Assembly: GCA_964502095.1 (NCBI GenBank)
Contig: CAZCUF010000014.1
Coordinates: forward strand, 1 to 64,000
Length of the DNA: 64,000 bases
DNA from: JACPVF01 sp964502095
Lineage (GTDB): Bacteria > Chloroflexota > Anaerolineae > Anaerolineales > Villigracilaceae
Reading direction: 5' to 3'
This document shows positions 14,735-25,189 of the stretch, one piece after another. The position numbers and the translations under genes are program-made. Numbering within the stretch: the stretch's first letter is position 1; each line of letters opens with the position of its first letter. A model generated the notes under the pieces. That model saw only the letters and a program-made list of their open reading frames with translations. It was not told where the DNA came from and did no database searches.

Positions 14735-16525
14735 ATGAATATTCACCAATTTGACGTTGTCGTCGTCGGCGCAGGCGGCGCGGGACTCATGGCGAGTCTC
14801 CATGCCTCGCGCGGCGTAAAGACGGCGGTTATCAGCAAGTTGTATCCCACGCGCTCGCATACCGGCGCGGCGCAGGGCGGAATCAGCGCGGCGCTCGGCA
14901 ACTACGAGGAAGACAGACCCGAATGGCATACCTACGATACGGTCAAAGGTTCCGATTATCTCGGCGATCAGGATGCCATCGAATTCATGTGCAACGAAGC
15001 GATCCACGCGGTCATCGAACTCGAACACATGGGCCTGCCATTCGACCGAACCCCCGAGGGCCGCATCTCACAACGTCCGTTCGGCGGGCATACCAATAAT
15101 GAGACCGGCAAGCCCGTCCGGCGCGCGGCGCATGCCGCGGACCGCACAGGTCACATGATTCTGCAAACGTTGTATCAGCAGTGCATCAAGAATAACGTCA
15201 CATTCTTCGATGAATATCAGGTATTGGATTTTCTGATCGTCAACGGCAAAGCCGCGGGTGTGGTAGCCGTGGAGCTTGCCACCGGCGAACTGCATACTTT
15301 TCATTCCAAAGTGGTCATCTTTGCCACAGGCGGGCATGGCCGCATCTTTGAAGTGACATCCAACGCGTATGCCTCCAGCGGCGACGGCGCGGCGATCCTT
15401 CTGCGCCGCGGCATTCCGCTCGAAGACATGGAGTTCTTTCAGTTTCATCCCACCGGCATTTACAAACTCGGCATCCTCATCACCGAGGGCGCGCGCGGCG
15501 AAGGCGCAGTGCTGATCAACGGCAAGGGCGAGCGCTTTATGCCGAACTACGCGCATACGGTCAAAGACCTGGCCTCGCGCGATGTAGTCAGCCGCGCCAT
15601 CTACACCGAGATCAAAGCCGGCCGCGGCGTGGACGGAAAGAATTACGTCTATCTGGATATCCGTCCTGAGACGGTGAACAAATTCGCGCTGGAAGACGGG
15701 CGCACCAACCCCGACGGCTCTCCCTACAAGATCACTGGCGACACCATCCTGCAAAAGATTCCCGACATCGTGGATTTCTGCCGCGTCTACCTCGGCGTGG
15801 ACCCGGTCATTCAGATGATGCCCGTCCAGCCGACCGCGCATTACACCATGGGCGGCATTCCCACCAGCAAATACGGCGAAGTGGTGATCGACGATAAGCA
15901 AACCCTTTTCCCCGGTTTGTTCGCGGCAGGCGAATGCGCGTGCGTGTCTGTGCACGGCGCGAATCGACTCGGCACAAACTCCCTGCTCGATCTGGTCGTT
16001 TTCGGTAAACACGCCGGTCAACGCGCGGTGGAGTACGCGCAGTCCACAGCGTTCGAGACTCTGCCTCAGGACGCCGAAGCAGGCGCACGCTCCATATTGG
16101 AAACGCTGAGAAACGGCACAGGCAAAGAGAACGCGTTCGATATTTCCCATGAGTTGAAGAAAGTCATGTTCGAAGACGTGGGCATTTATCGAAATGAAAA
16201 GGACATGACGGCCGCGTTGGACAAAGTGCACGAACTGCAGGAGCGCTTCAAGCATGTGCGCGTGACCGATACCGGCAAGGTCTTCAACACAGAACTTCTC
16301 AACGCCTGGGAGTTAAGCAACCTGCTGGATGTGGCGGAAGTGGTGGCGATCAGCGCGTTGAACCGCAAAGAGTCGCGCGGCGGGCACGCACGCGAGGACT
16401 ATCCCGAACGCGATGACGCCAACTGGCTGAAGCACACATTGATCCACCGCAAAGACGGGAAACTGGAAATTACCTATAAACCCGTCGTGGTCACAAAATA
16501 CCAACCCAAAGCAAGGGTTTACTAG
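14735..16525 (+). CDS. sdhA: Succinate dehydrogenase flavoprotein subunit
   Basis: A 596-residue flavoprotein that oxidises succinate to fumarate. It shows the FAD dinucleotide site VVVGAGGAGLMAS near the N-terminus, the flavinylated His42 in SHTGAAQGG, the active-site region FHPTGIYKLGILITEGARGE, and RGGHAREDYPERDD toward the C-terminus. Length is usual. It is followed after 12 bases by sdhB. Confidence 0.97.
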   Translation: MNIHQFDVVVVGAGGAGLMASLHASRGVKTAVISKLYPTRSHTGAAQGGISAALGNYEEDRPEWHTYDTVKGSDYLGDQDAIEFMCNEAIHAVIELEHMGLPFDRTPEGRISQRPFGGHTNNETGKPVRRAAHAADRTGHMILQTLYQQCIKNNVTFFDEYQVLDFLIVNGKAAGVVAVELATGELHTFHSKVVIFATGGHGRIFEVTSNAYASSGDGAAILLRRGIPLEDMEFFQFHPTGIYKLGILITEGARGEGAVLINGKGERFMPNYAHTVKDLASRDVVSRAIYTEIKAGRGVDGKNYVYLDIRPETVNKFALEDGRTNPDGSPYKITGDTILQKIPDIVDFCRVYLGVDPVIQMMPVQPTAHYTMGGIPTSKYGEVVIDDKQTLFPGLFAAGECACVSVHGANRLGTNSLLDLVVFGKHAGQRAVEYAQSTAFETLPQDAEAGARSILETLRNGTGKENAFDISHELKKVMFEDVGIYRNEKDMTAALDKVHELQERFKHVRVTDTGKVFNTELLNAWELSNLLDVAEVVAISALNRKESRGGHAREDYPERDDANWLKHTLIHRKDGKLEITYKPVVVTKYQPKARVY

Positions 16526-16537
16526 AAGAGGTCAACA

Positions 16538-17245
<708 letters not shown>

Positions 17246-17269
17246 GTGAATCGATCATAGAGAGCGGAA

Positions 17270-17307
17270 ACGACGGGCCGCGCCGCAAGTGCGGCCCGTC
17301 GTTTTTT
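17270..17307 (+). terminator. Terminator of sdhCDAB
   Basis: A perfect 12-bp stem (ACGACGGGCCGC / GCGGCCCGTCGT) is followed by six T. Confidence 0.95.
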
Positions 17308-17354
17308 GAATTTTATCCCTGTATCATCGCGGTATTGTTCTGGAAAGAAAGACC

Positions 17355-17894
17355 ATGCCAAAATATTTCGCCTTTCTACGCGCCATCAACGTCGGCGGGC
17401 ACACCGTCCGAATGGATCGCTTGCAGAAGTTATTCGAGTCGATGGGCTTCGCGGACGTTGAGACTTTTATCGCCAGCGGGAACGTCATCTTCACGGCAAA
17501 ATCAAGGAACGCCGCGGCGCTCGAAAGGCAGATCGAAAGCAATTTGTGCGATGCGCTTGGGTACGAGGTGGTCACATTTTTACGGAGCACTGCGGAACTG
17601 TCAGCGGCGGCACATTATCAGCCGTTCGCGCCAGCCCAAATCGAGTCAGCCGCGGCGTTGAATGTGGCCTTTCTCAAAAGCCGGTTGAGTGGGGAGGCCG
17701 TCCAAAAATTAATGTCGCTGAAGTCCGACATCGACGACTTTCACGTGCACGGACGCGAAATGTATTGGCTGTGTCTCAAAAAGCAGAGCGAGTCCGCTTT
17801 TTCCAATGCGCTGTTCGAAAAGACGCTGAAGATTTCATCCACCCTGCGCGGCATGAATACGATCCGAAAGATGGCCGAAAAATATCTCCCTTGA
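17355..17894 (+). CDS. DUF1697 family protein
   Basis: A 179-residue protein with the DUF1697 opening YFAFLRAINVGGHTVRMDRL and the following FESMGFADVETFIASGNVIF. The family is widespread, single-domain and of unknown function. It stands alone between the sdh terminator and the C39-like gene. Confidence 0.85.
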   Translation: MPKYFAFLRAINVGGHTVRMDRLQKLFESMGFADVETFIASGNVIFTAKSRNAAALERQIESNLCDALGYEVVTFLRSTAELSAAAHYQPFAPAQIESAAALNVAFLKSRLSGEAVQKLMSLKSDIDDFHVHGREMYWLCLKKQSESAFSNALFEKTLKISSTLRGMNTIRKMAEKYLP

Positions 17895-17910
17895 AAAAGA
17901 TTTTTCTCTT

Positions 17911-17916
17911 TATAAT
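17911..17916 (+). promoter_or_regulatory. Candidate -10 box for the C39-like gene
   Basis: A TATAAT lies 34 bases before the ATG at 17950. The nearest -35-like TTGAAA is only 14 bases away, so the promoter is not fully supported. Confidence 0.35.
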
Positions 17917-17949
17917 GGGGATATTCCACCGATGAAAAAGTGAGGAGTG

Positions 17950-19113
17950 ATGGCCTTTAATCCGGTCAACTATTCCCAGCAAGACCCGCAATGGAGCAAA
18001 GAAACCCTCGGCTTCGGCGACGCGAAGGATACCGTCGGCTACGAGGGCTGTGCAGTGACCAGCCTCGCGATGCTGGTCAGCGGTTTCGGTTACACCGAAA
18101 CGCCGAAGGCGCTCAACGATAAGCTCAAAGCCGTGAACGGCTTCGTCGGCGCGGCTGTCAAGTGGGCTTCGGTCAGCAGTATTCATCCACAGATTGCATA
18201 TAAAAACCTTATCCTTTGCGCGAACACCGACGCGCCGCTCAGCCAGATCGATGCCTCGCTCGCGGCCGGTCAACCCGTGCTTGTGCAGGTGGATAGCTCG
18301 CCCGCCGCGGGCATTCAAACGCATTGGGTCGTACTTTATGCCCGGCAAGGCAGTGATTATTTTATGCTCGATCCGTGGCCCTTGCCCACTGAAACGGGCA
18401 AATCCATTTTATTGATGCCGCGTTACAGCCAGGGACGCCCGCTTCAAAAAGCGATCAGCGCGGTGGTATTCTACGAATGTAACACGAGCGGTTCGGGAAC
18501 GCCATCCAGTGGCGGCGCTGTGCCAGTTCCCAACGGCGCGGGCGTTTTATTGCAAGTCGCGGCCTGGGTCACCGCGGGCCTGCGCCTGCGTTCTGCGCCG
18601 AACAGCCTCACGGATAATACGCTTCTGATCGAACCGGCCAACGCGCTCCTGCGCGCGCTGGATGCCGAGGCGGATGTCAATGCAAAGCTGGGAAACGGCA
18701 GTCAATGGATTCACGTGCGCGACGCGCAGGGTCACGAGGGATATGTATCCGCCGCGTATGTGGAGAAAGCCGCCGCGTCCAACCCGCCGCCCGAACCTGC
18801 TCCGGCTCCCTCAACTCCATCCCAGCCCGCGCCGACTCCCGCTCCGCCACCCGCGCCCGCGGGCGATCCGAATACGCGCTTGAAAGTAGTGGTGGCTTCA
18901 TCGGTCGGTTCAGCCGGATTGAAAGTCTATAATCGTTCCAACGCAAAAGGCAAAGTTGTCGCGACGCTGGCCGCGGGCGCGGTCATCGCCTGCCTCGACG
19001 CGCCGAACGTTGTGCGCACAAAGATCGGCGTGAAAGGCCAATGGATTCACATCCGCTACGCGACAGCCAAAAAAGGATACGTTCAGGCTGAGTTCCTGCA
19101 ATCGCTAAACTGA
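17950..19113 (+). CDS. C39-like cysteine peptidase domain with two SH3-like domains
   Basis: A 387-residue protein. Residues 1-180 resemble the papain-like C39_2 fold: YSQQDPQWSKETLG, the active-site region YEGCAVTSLAMLVSG with the nucleophile-type Cys, and the His region THWVVLYARQG with a downstream Asp (MLDPWP). Two SH3b-like segments follow (about 198-275 and 315-387, each ending WIHVRDAQGHEGYV- or WIHIRYATAKKGYV-like), joined by a Pro/Ala linker. No signal peptide is visible, which is odd for a wall-directed enzyme. Both GTG 17947 and ATG 17950 are possible starts. Confidence 0.7.
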   Translation: MAFNPVNYSQQDPQWSKETLGFGDAKDTVGYEGCAVTSLAMLVSGFGYTETPKALNDKLKAVNGFVGAAVKWASVSSIHPQIAYKNLILCANTDAPLSQIDASLAAGQPVLVQVDSSPAAGIQTHWVVLYARQGSDYFMLDPWPLPTETGKSILLMPRYSQGRPLQKAISAVVFYECNTSGSGTPSSGGAVPVPNGAGVLLQVAAWVTAGLRLRSAPNSLTDNTLLIEPANALLRALDAEADVNAKLGNGSQWIHVRDAQGHEGYVSAAYVEKAAASNPPPEPAPAPSTPSQPAPTPAPPPAPAGDPNTRLKVVVASSVGSAGLKVYNRSNAKGKVVATLAAGAVIACLDAPNVVRTKIGVKGQWIHIRYATAKKGYVQAEFLQSLN

Positions 19114-19180
19114 CCATGAAACCCGTTCGCTCAGAACAAATTGCGCGGAGCAACAGGCGCGCAGAGAATTGACCAGAGCC

Positions 19181-20587
19181 ATGCAAAAGAATTTGCAACG
19201 AAGCATTCGTCCCATCACCGCCGCGTATCTTGCGTGGTGGATCGTTTCCGCGTTGATCGCATTAAGTCTCATTGTTGTTTACCTGTGGCGCGGACAGGAC
19301 GGGATTGGCGTGCTCATGCCCACCGGGCCGTTCTCGAAATACTGGATCACAGCACTCTCCGTGCTCATCACCTGGCTGTTGGGCGGCTTTGCCTTGTGGC
19401 TGATCGGCGCAGGCCGCATCCATAAAGGCAACGCGCTGACCTGGATTGGTTTTTTTATCGTTGTCCTGCTCTATCTCAACCTACTGCGTGAACGCATTGC
19501 CTATGGCGACCTGACCTCTTACGTGCTGGGCGCAAACAACCTGTACAACGGCGAGCCGTTCAACCGTTTGTATATTTATCCGCCGTTTTGGGCCATGTTG
19601 CTCAAGCCGCTGGTGCCATACGGCGAGGACGCCTTCCTCAATGTCTTATGGACGCTCAATATCGTCTCGTTGATGGCTTTCTATTTTCTGCTTGGCCGCG
19701 TGTTACAGCGCTACGGATTCTCGGAACGCCTCGCCGCCATCGTTGTGACCCTGTTCATGGTGGTCAATATGCCGCTCCTGCGGACGATGTATTATCTGCA
19801 GGTCAATTTGCACGTGTTGAACTTGATCTTCATCAGCCTGTTATTGTTCCCGCGTTCGCGCATTCTTTCCGCGCTGGCGTTAAGTCTGGCGATTCACTTC
19901 AAAGCCTCGCCCGCCGCGCTGGCGCTGGCCTTTCTGCTCGAACGCGACTGGCGCTGGCTGGCCTGGCTGGCCTTCTTCACGTTCTTTATCTTCGGAATCA
20001 CCGTACTCTCCGATAGTTTCAGCCCGTACGCGAGCTATTTATACAACCTCAACCTGCTCAACGTCCCACACGGACTCAACTTCCGCGAAACATCCTTCGA
20101 CTCGTTCTTCTGGGCCATCACGCAGTTACTGCATCTGAATTACGCGCTTCCACGCGCGGCCATCTATATCTCGAAGGCCCTGCTCGGCATAGCCGCGTTG
20201 TTCGTGATGGTCAAGGCCGTCCGCGGCCGCACATTTCATCAGGGCAAAACGGCCAACCTGTTCAATGCCATCCCGCCTTTGATGATCCTGATGATGATGT
20301 ATTCGCCGCTCGTTTGGGAACATCATGGAGTATTCCTCGTGATCCCGGTCCTGGTCCTTCTGCCGCGCCTCGATACGTCCGCTGAATGGACCTGGTTTGG
20401 CGTCTTCTACTTCGTACAATTTTTGATTCCCACCATTGATTTCTTCCCGTGGTCGTATGCGCGCATGCTCACGCCTCTTTTGCTCCTGTGGCTGTTATGG
20501 CGTGCCAGCAGGCGGCCGGCAGGCGAAACGAATCTCTTCCGCCGCGTCGATCAATGGATTCAGAATCTCCCGGCGCTTCCGGCCTGA
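19181..20587 (+). CDS. GT87/DUF2029-type membrane glycosyltransferase
   Basis: A 468-residue polytopic protein with about 10 hydrophobic segments. The N-terminal loop contains GDLTSYVLGANNLYNGEPFN and YIYPPFWAMLLKPL, the pattern of the GT87 (DUF2029) family, whose members move mannosyl or similar sugars from polyprenyl phosphate on the outer face of the membrane. I prefer the ATG at 19181 to a TTG 12 bases earlier. Its neighbours are a PH-like membrane protein and two GT4 enzymes, which suggests glycolipid or polysaccharide assembly. Confidence 0.75.
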   Translation: MQKNLQRSIRPITAAYLAWWIVSALIALSLIVVYLWRGQDGIGVLMPTGPFSKYWITALSVLITWLLGGFALWLIGAGRIHKGNALTWIGFFIVVLLYLNLLRERIAYGDLTSYVLGANNLYNGEPFNRLYIYPPFWAMLLKPLVPYGEDAFLNVLWTLNIVSLMAFYFLLGRVLQRYGFSERLAAIVVTLFMVVNMPLLRTMYYLQVNLHVLNLIFISLLLFPRSRILSALALSLAIHFKASPAALALAFLLERDWRWLAWLAFFTFFIFGITVLSDSFSPYASYLYNLNLLNVPHGLNFRETSFDSFFWAITQLLHLNYALPRAAIYISKALLGIAALFVMVKAVRGRTFHQGKTANLFNAIPPLMILMMMYSPLVWEHHGVFLVIPVLVLLPRLDTSAEWTWFGVFYFVQFLIPTIDFFPWSYARMLTPLLLLWLLWRASRRPAGETNLFRRVDQWIQNLPALPA

Positions 20588-20590
20588 GCC

Positions 20591-21298
20591 ATGCGTTTCA
20601 TCGAAAATCTTGTGCTCGAAATCCCCTATTTATTTCTAAAGAAAATCCCCTACCTATGGATTCTGGCCGTCGCGTTCTGGGCCTGGCCGCCGATCCTTTC
20701 CGCCGTTCTAACCGGGATCATCCTGCTGGGCCTGTTGCTGATGATCCTGCAACAACGATTCTGGGAGGCGAGGATTCAACGCGATTTTCAAAAGGAAGGC
20801 CAGCCTTATCGCGACCAGCCGCGCGCGCCGTTGGATTATCAACTCCGCAACCTGGCCCTGGTGCTGGCGGGCAGTGCGTTGATCGGCCTATTGCTCGGCG
20901 GCAGACTCAATCTCACCTCTTTACAATGGTTCCTGCTCTGCGCGGGACTTATGCTGTTATACAAGGACGCGCTGATCTTCGGCGCCTCCGCAGTGTATCT
21001 CATTACGCCGCGCGGCATCGCGGTGCGCTTTGTGCCGGGCCATGTGGATTACCGTCTCTTCTTCCGATATAACGAGATCAATCACATCGTCCGCGTGAAA
21101 AGCAGGGATGAAATGCCGAAGAATCTGGATGAGCTGAGTCCGATAGGCGGCCAGAAAGAGGGCGTGCTGTTACTGGCCAAACATCCCGATGGATTTTCGA
21201 GCGAGATCCGCCACGTGTTGTTGACTCCCGCCAATACGGACAACTTCATGGCGCAAATCCCCGCTACGCTGATCGAGAAAGCGGCGCTGATGCGCTGA
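20591..21298 (+). CDS. Membrane protein with C-terminal PH-like region
   Basis: A 235-residue protein with paired hydrophobic segments near residues 15-55 and 88-130, then a soluble part (VYLITPRGIAVRFVPGHVDY... FFRYNEINHIVRV) that resembles a bacterial PH-like domain. It starts 3 bases after the GT87 gene. Its last 35 bases overlap the end of the convergent GT4 gene. I do not recognise a named family. Confidence 0.55.
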   Translation: MRFIENLVLEIPYLFLKKIPYLWILAVAFWAWPPILSAVLTGIILLGLLLMILQQRFWEARIQRDFQKEGQPYRDQPRAPLDYQLRNLALVLAGSALIGLLLGGRLNLTSLQWFLLCAGLMLLYKDALIFGASAVYLITPRGIAVRFVPGHVDYRLFFRYNEINHIVRVKSRDEMPKNLDELSPIGGQKEGVLLLAKHPDGFSSEIRHVLLTPANTDNFMAQIPATLIEKAALMR

Positions 21299-22388
21299 CG
21301 CGATCCAACGTCTCGACGAAGGCCGCCGCCATCTTCTCCAAATTGATCTCTTCGCTCACCACACGATAAGACTCCGCCCCCATCTTTCGCAAACGCGCAA
21401 AATCGGAAAGCGCCTCTCTCAGCGCGGATAACAGCGCGTCGGAATCATCCGATGGAATTTGCCAGCCGTTCGCGCTTCGAACGAGATCGTCCTGAGTGCC
21501 GTCGCCTTTGGCAACAATGACCGGCAGGCCGTAGCTCATGGCTTCCTGCACAGCCAGCCCTCCGGTTCCGGGCAGGACGAATAAATCTGCTTCCGTAAAA
21601 TAAGGTTTTAATTCGGCTCCATGTTTTGCGCCGATAAACTGCGCCGACGGATAGACCTGCTGTGCCAGCGATTCGAGCGCGGCGCGTTCGGGGCCGTCCC
21701 CGATAATGACCAGCCGGGGTTTTGATTCCAACTGCGCGCAGGCCCTGAGCAAATCATCCACGCGCTTGCGCGCTTGCAAACGTCCCACAAAAAGGACGGA
21801 AGGCTTTTCGATTCTGGCCGCTCGAGCCGGCAGGGGCAACGATGGCGCGGGAGAAACCGCGTTGGGCGCAACGAAGATTCGTTCGCGCGGAAAACCGAGC
21901 GCCGCGTATTCGTCCGCGCCGCGCTGACTGTAGGCGATCAACGCGTTAAACTGATGCAGAAAGGCAAAGCGTTGTTTTTGACGGAGTCCGCTCAAAGGTC
22001 CGGAGAGAGGCGGCGCACCCAATCCCCAACCGATGACGAATCGCCCGCGTTCTTTCATCCAACGGAGTGCGGCGCCTGTTGCGAGGTAACGCGGGTTGGC
22101 CTCCACGATCAACGCGTCGGGATCCCAGCCTTCCAGCCAATTAATGAATCCGCGCTGATAGCAAAGATACAACGGACCGCGCAGGAGATGCACATTTTGC
22201 GCGCGGACAAATTTCGCAGTGTGCAGATCGTCCGTGACGACAATGCTTTCCTCGGCGCGCGGCAGGCCTGCAAAGAGACTTAATCCGCGTTCGCAGGATT
22301 GCGCCAGCAGATCGAAGAACGGCGCGCGGTACGCGGGAAGTACGCGCTGTTGAAGCCCAAGACGGCCATGAAACTTTTGTTCAGCCAT
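21264..22388 (-). CDS. Glycosyltransferase family 4
   Basis: A 374-residue GT-B enzyme. The C-terminal half has LFVGRLQARKRVDDLLRAC, VIIGDGPERAALE and the donor-site segment LAVQEAMSYGLPVIVAKGDG. The acceptor half is basic and shows GWDPDALIVEANPR. Donor and acceptor cannot be read from sequence. It follows a second GT4 gene by 12 bases and is convergent, with a 35-base overlap, with the membrane protein gene. Confidence 0.82.
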   Translation of the reverse strand: MAEQKFHGRLGLQQRVLPAYRAPFFDLLAQSCERGLSLFAGLPRAEESIVVTDDLHTAKFVRAQNVHLLRGPLYLCYQRGFINWLEGWDPDALIVEANPRYLATGAALRWMKERGRFVIGWGLGAPPLSGPLSGLRQKQRFAFLHQFNALIAYSQRGADEYAALGFPRERIFVAPNAVSPAPSLPLPARAARIEKPSVLFVGRLQARKRVDDLLRACAQLESKPRLVIIGDGPERAALESLAQQVYPSAQFIGAKHGAELKPYFTEADLFVLPGTGGLAVQEAMSYGLPVIVAKGDGTQDDLVRSANGWQIPSDDSDALLSALREALSDFARLRKMGAESYRVVSEEINLEKMAAAFVETLDRVSASAPLSRSA

Positions 22389-22400
22389 GTTGCGATTGAT

Positions 22401-23405
22401 TTATTCCAGCAATACTTTCAAATATTCATCCACCATTTGCTTCACGTCGAACATCGCCTCGGCGCGCGCCCGCGCGGCCTTGCGAAAACGCGCCGGGTCG
22501 TTCAACACTTCCTCCGCGGCGCTTGCCAAAGCAGGCACATCCGGCGGATCGAGCTTCCACGGATCGCCTCCATAAGGAGCGGAACGGCCCGCGTCGTCGA
22601 AAACCAATTCGCGGAAAGAGCCGGTATCGAAACCGACGACCGGTAATCCGCAGGCCAGCGCTTCGATGACCGAGTTCGGGCACGGCGGGTTGATCTCCGC
22701 CGAGAACAACAAATGCGCGGAACGATCCAGTTCGGGAATCTGTTCGCGCGGTACAACGCCTAGAAATCGAATGGGCACGCGGCTCTTGCGGGTCAATTCC
22801 TTTTGCTTGGCCGCATCCACACGGCCTGCGATCAGCAGTTCCAGCGGAAACTTCTCGTTCAGGATTTCAGCCAAACGAACCGAGGCGCGCAAACCCGTAT
22901 CCAGCCCGCCCGCGAGACTCCCCTCCACCACCAATAACCGATACGGCGGATGCGCTGGAATTTCCGGCGCGGGGGAATACGCGTCCAAATCCACGCCGTT
23001 GAGAATAACACTGGCGGGCGCACGCGCCGCGCCGTAGGATTTTTCCCACCAGCCGCGAATGAACCGGCTTTGATAGATCACCCGGTCGGCAAAGCGCGCA
23101 CGAATGAACGCCAACAGCGCGTTGCCATATTCGGCGCGCAGATGATAACGCGCTCCCGTCCAGCGGGCGCGTTGCACCCAGTTGATCCCATCCAGGCGCT
23201 GGACGACGCGCAGGCCGCGGCGTTTGGCTCTCCATAACGGAAGCAGGTTGCGGGTGCCGGCAATGACCAGTATCGCGTCGGATGAATCATCGAAATCGTG
23301 GGTAACATCCACGCCGCGGGCGCGCAGGCCCGCTTCGAACTTGAGTCGAAAGGAAGTCATGCCGCCCGCGCCCTCCACGCGCGGCACAATGCAAATGCGA
23401 GACAT
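22401..23405 (-). CDS. Glycosyltransferase family 4
   Basis: A 334-residue GT4-type enzyme: LVVEGSLAGGLDTGLRASV starts the donor domain and NSVIEALACGLPVVGFDTGS is the E-x7-type motif that binds the sugar nucleotide. VILNGVDLDAYSP is the typical link between domains. It is first in a two-gene operon with the following GT4 enzyme. The sugar is not predictable. Confidence 0.85.
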   Translation of the reverse strand: MSRICIVPRVEGAGGMTSFRLKFEAGLRARGVDVTHDFDDSSDAILVIAGTRNLLPLWRAKRRGLRVVQRLDGINWVQRARWTGARYHLRAEYGNALLAFIRARFADRVIYQSRFIRGWWEKSYGAARAPASVILNGVDLDAYSPAPEIPAHPPYRLLVVEGSLAGGLDTGLRASVRLAEILNEKFPLELLIAGRVDAAKQKELTRKSRVPIRFLGVVPREQIPELDRSAHLLFSAEINPPCPNSVIEALACGLPVVGFDTGSFRELVFDDAGRSAPYGGDPWKLDPPDVPALASAAEEVLNDPARFRKAARARAEAMFDVKQMVDEYLKVLLE

Positions 23406-23477
23406 AAAACGATTATAACGTGAGACGCATCAATTCCTTTTATGGTATCCTTGAACCATCTCATCCCGGAGTCCATT

Positions 23478-24119
23478 ATGTATGTTGCCATCGAGGGTGT
23501 GATCGGTGTAGGCAAGACCACCCTGGCCCGTTTGTTACAGCCGCGCTTCGAAGCCGATCTATTATTGGAGATCTTCGAGGAGAATCCTTTTCTCTCGGAT
23601 TTCTACGCCGACCGCCAGCGGTATGCCTTTCAAACGCAGATTTTCTTTTTGCTCAGCCGCTATCGCCAGCAAAACAGCACCGTGCCGAACATCCTGAGTC
23701 AGGGTCATAACCTGCTGGCCGACTATACGTTTGCGAAGGACTCGCTCTTTGCGGGGATCAATTTGAACGGCGACGAATTGAACATGTATTACAAAGTGCA
23801 TGAAGCGCTCGGCGAAAAGATTCCGAAGCCGAACCTGCTCGTTTATCTGCGGGCCAGCACGGATGTGCTCATGCAACGCATCACTTTACGCGACCGCCCG
23901 TACGAACGTCAGATGGAACGCGCCTACATAGACCAGCTCAACCGCGCGTACGACAATTTCTTTTCGAAGCCCTTCGACCATACGCCCGTGCTGACCATCG
24001 ACACCAATGCCTTGAATATCGTGCAAAACACCGAACATCTCACGCATATCGAGAACCGCATCCGCGAAGGCCTGGGCCTGCTTCCGTTTCAACCCAGTTT
24101 GCCATTGGCTGAGGCGTAG
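23478..24119 (+). CDS. Deoxynucleoside kinase
   Basis: A 213-residue kinase of the dNK/dGK-dCK-type family. The P-loop GVIGVGKTTLA is at residues 7-17; FEENPFLSDFY, FQTQIFFLLSRY and the LID-like arginine segment LRDRPYERQME follow. It phosphorylates deoxynucleosides for salvage. I use the ATG at 23478 with GGAG upstream; a 12-codon longer frame lacks support. A paralogue lies at 28140-28805. The next gene starts after 11 bases. Confidence 0.88.
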   Translation: MYVAIEGVIGVGKTTLARLLQPRFEADLLLEIFEENPFLSDFYADRQRYAFQTQIFFLLSRYRQQNSTVPNILSQGHNLLADYTFAKDSLFAGINLNGDELNMYYKVHEALGEKIPKPNLLVYLRASTDVLMQRITLRDRPYERQMERAYIDQLNRAYDNFFSKPFDHTPVLTIDTNALNIVQNTEHLTHIENRIREGLGLLPFQPSLPLAEA

Positions 24120-24130
24120 GAGAACCAACC

Positions 24131-25156
24131 ATGCGCGTCACACGCGAAGCATTGATCCGCATTGCGAAGGAAACCACACAGGAACGCGCCTATAACAACA
24201 AGGATATCATCGCCGCCTATCTGACGGGCGCGCTGGCCGCGGAGACCGATCCCATGCTGGGCGGCACGGCGGATATCGACCTGGTCTTCGTGCATACCTT
24301 CCAGCCCACGCGTACGCGTGAATTCGTCAAGCTCACCTCGGATTTTCATGTGGATATTCATCACCGGGCGCGGGCCGAATTCAAACTGCCGCGCGAACTG
24401 CGCGGCGATCCGTGGCTGGGATACGAAATGTTCGCGCCCATGCTGTTGTATGAGCGCGAAAAATTTTTCGACTTTGTTCAGGCCGCCCTGCGCGCCGGTT
24501 TCGAGTTCGAGGGGCCGGCCCTCACGTTGGAACGTTCGCGCAAACTGCTGGGCGGAAGCCGCAAAATATGGATGCAGTTGAACGACCGCGAAAAACCGGC
24601 GGGGCCGGAGGAAATCAGGGATTATCTGAGCGCGTTATTTCAGGTGGCGAATGCCGTTGCGGAATTGAACGGCCCGCCGATTCATGAAAGACGTTTACTG
24701 TTGGAATTCCCCGCGCGGGCGGAGGCGGCGGAACATCCCGGCATGACGGCCGCGCTGACGGGGCTTTTAGGCGCGAACCTTGTCGGCGCGGAGGAACTAT
24801 CTGCGTGGCTGGCAGGCTGGAGATCGGCGTTCGAGGCGGCCAGTCAGAATCCCAATGCAGAGGCGCGCGTCAATTCGATCCGTTTGAATTATTATGAAAA
24901 GGCTGTCAAGTCCATGCTGGAGGGGGGATCGCCGCAAGCCGCAGTCTGGCCGATGATTCACACGTGGACACTGGCGGCGCTGGCTTTACCCGAAGATCAA
25001 AACAATGAATGGCGCGCGGCCTGCGACGCGCTCGGTTTGCTCGGAGAAAAATTTGCAGAGCGCGTCGAGGGGCTGGATCACTTTCTCGACGAGGTCGAGA
25101 TCATGCTGGATGAGATCGCGGCGGCCAATGGGCTGGAGCCCTCGGCCACGCTTTGA
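24131..25156 (+). CDS. Nucleotidyltransferase-like protein of unknown role
   Basis: A 341-residue protein. The N-terminus has a minimal nucleotidyltransferase signature, AYLTGALAAE and TADIDLVFV near residues 30-57 with a third acidic residue in FHVDIHHRA. The remaining ~240 residues are mainly helical, with no motif I recognise. It follows the deoxynucleoside kinase gene by 11 bases and ends at a strong terminator, so the two form an operon. Confidence 0.55.
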   Translation: MRVTREALIRIAKETTQERAYNNKDIIAAYLTGALAAETDPMLGGTADIDLVFVHTFQPTRTREFVKLTSDFHVDIHHRARAEFKLPRELRGDPWLGYEMFAPMLLYEREKFFDFVQAALRAGFEFEGPALTLERSRKLLGGSRKIWMQLNDREKPAGPEEIRDYLSALFQVANAVAELNGPPIHERRLLLEFPARAEAAEHPGMTAALTGLLGANLVGAEELSAWLAGWRSAFEAASQNPNAEARVNSIRLNYYEKAVKSMLEGGSPQAAVWPMIHTWTLAALALPEDQNNEWRAACDALGLLGEKFAERVEGLDHFLDEVEIMLDEIAAANGLEPSATL

Positions 25157-25162
25157 GAAAAG

Positions 25163-25189
25163 AGACCTCGCAAATGCGAGGTCTTTTTA
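25163..25189 (+). terminator. Terminator after the kinase operon
   Basis: AGACCTCGC / GCGAGGTCT with a 4-base loop, followed by five T. It lies between convergent genes. Confidence 0.93.

Noticed and set aside
15068..16255. A 395-codon minus-strand frame opposite sdhA
   Set aside because: It is a shadow of a strongly conserved gene and has a His/Arg-rich composition without family motifs.
17891..17916. Complete promoter for the C39-like gene
   Set aside because: TTGAAA and TATAAT are only 14 bases apart, too close for a sigma-70-type promoter; only the -10 box is listed.
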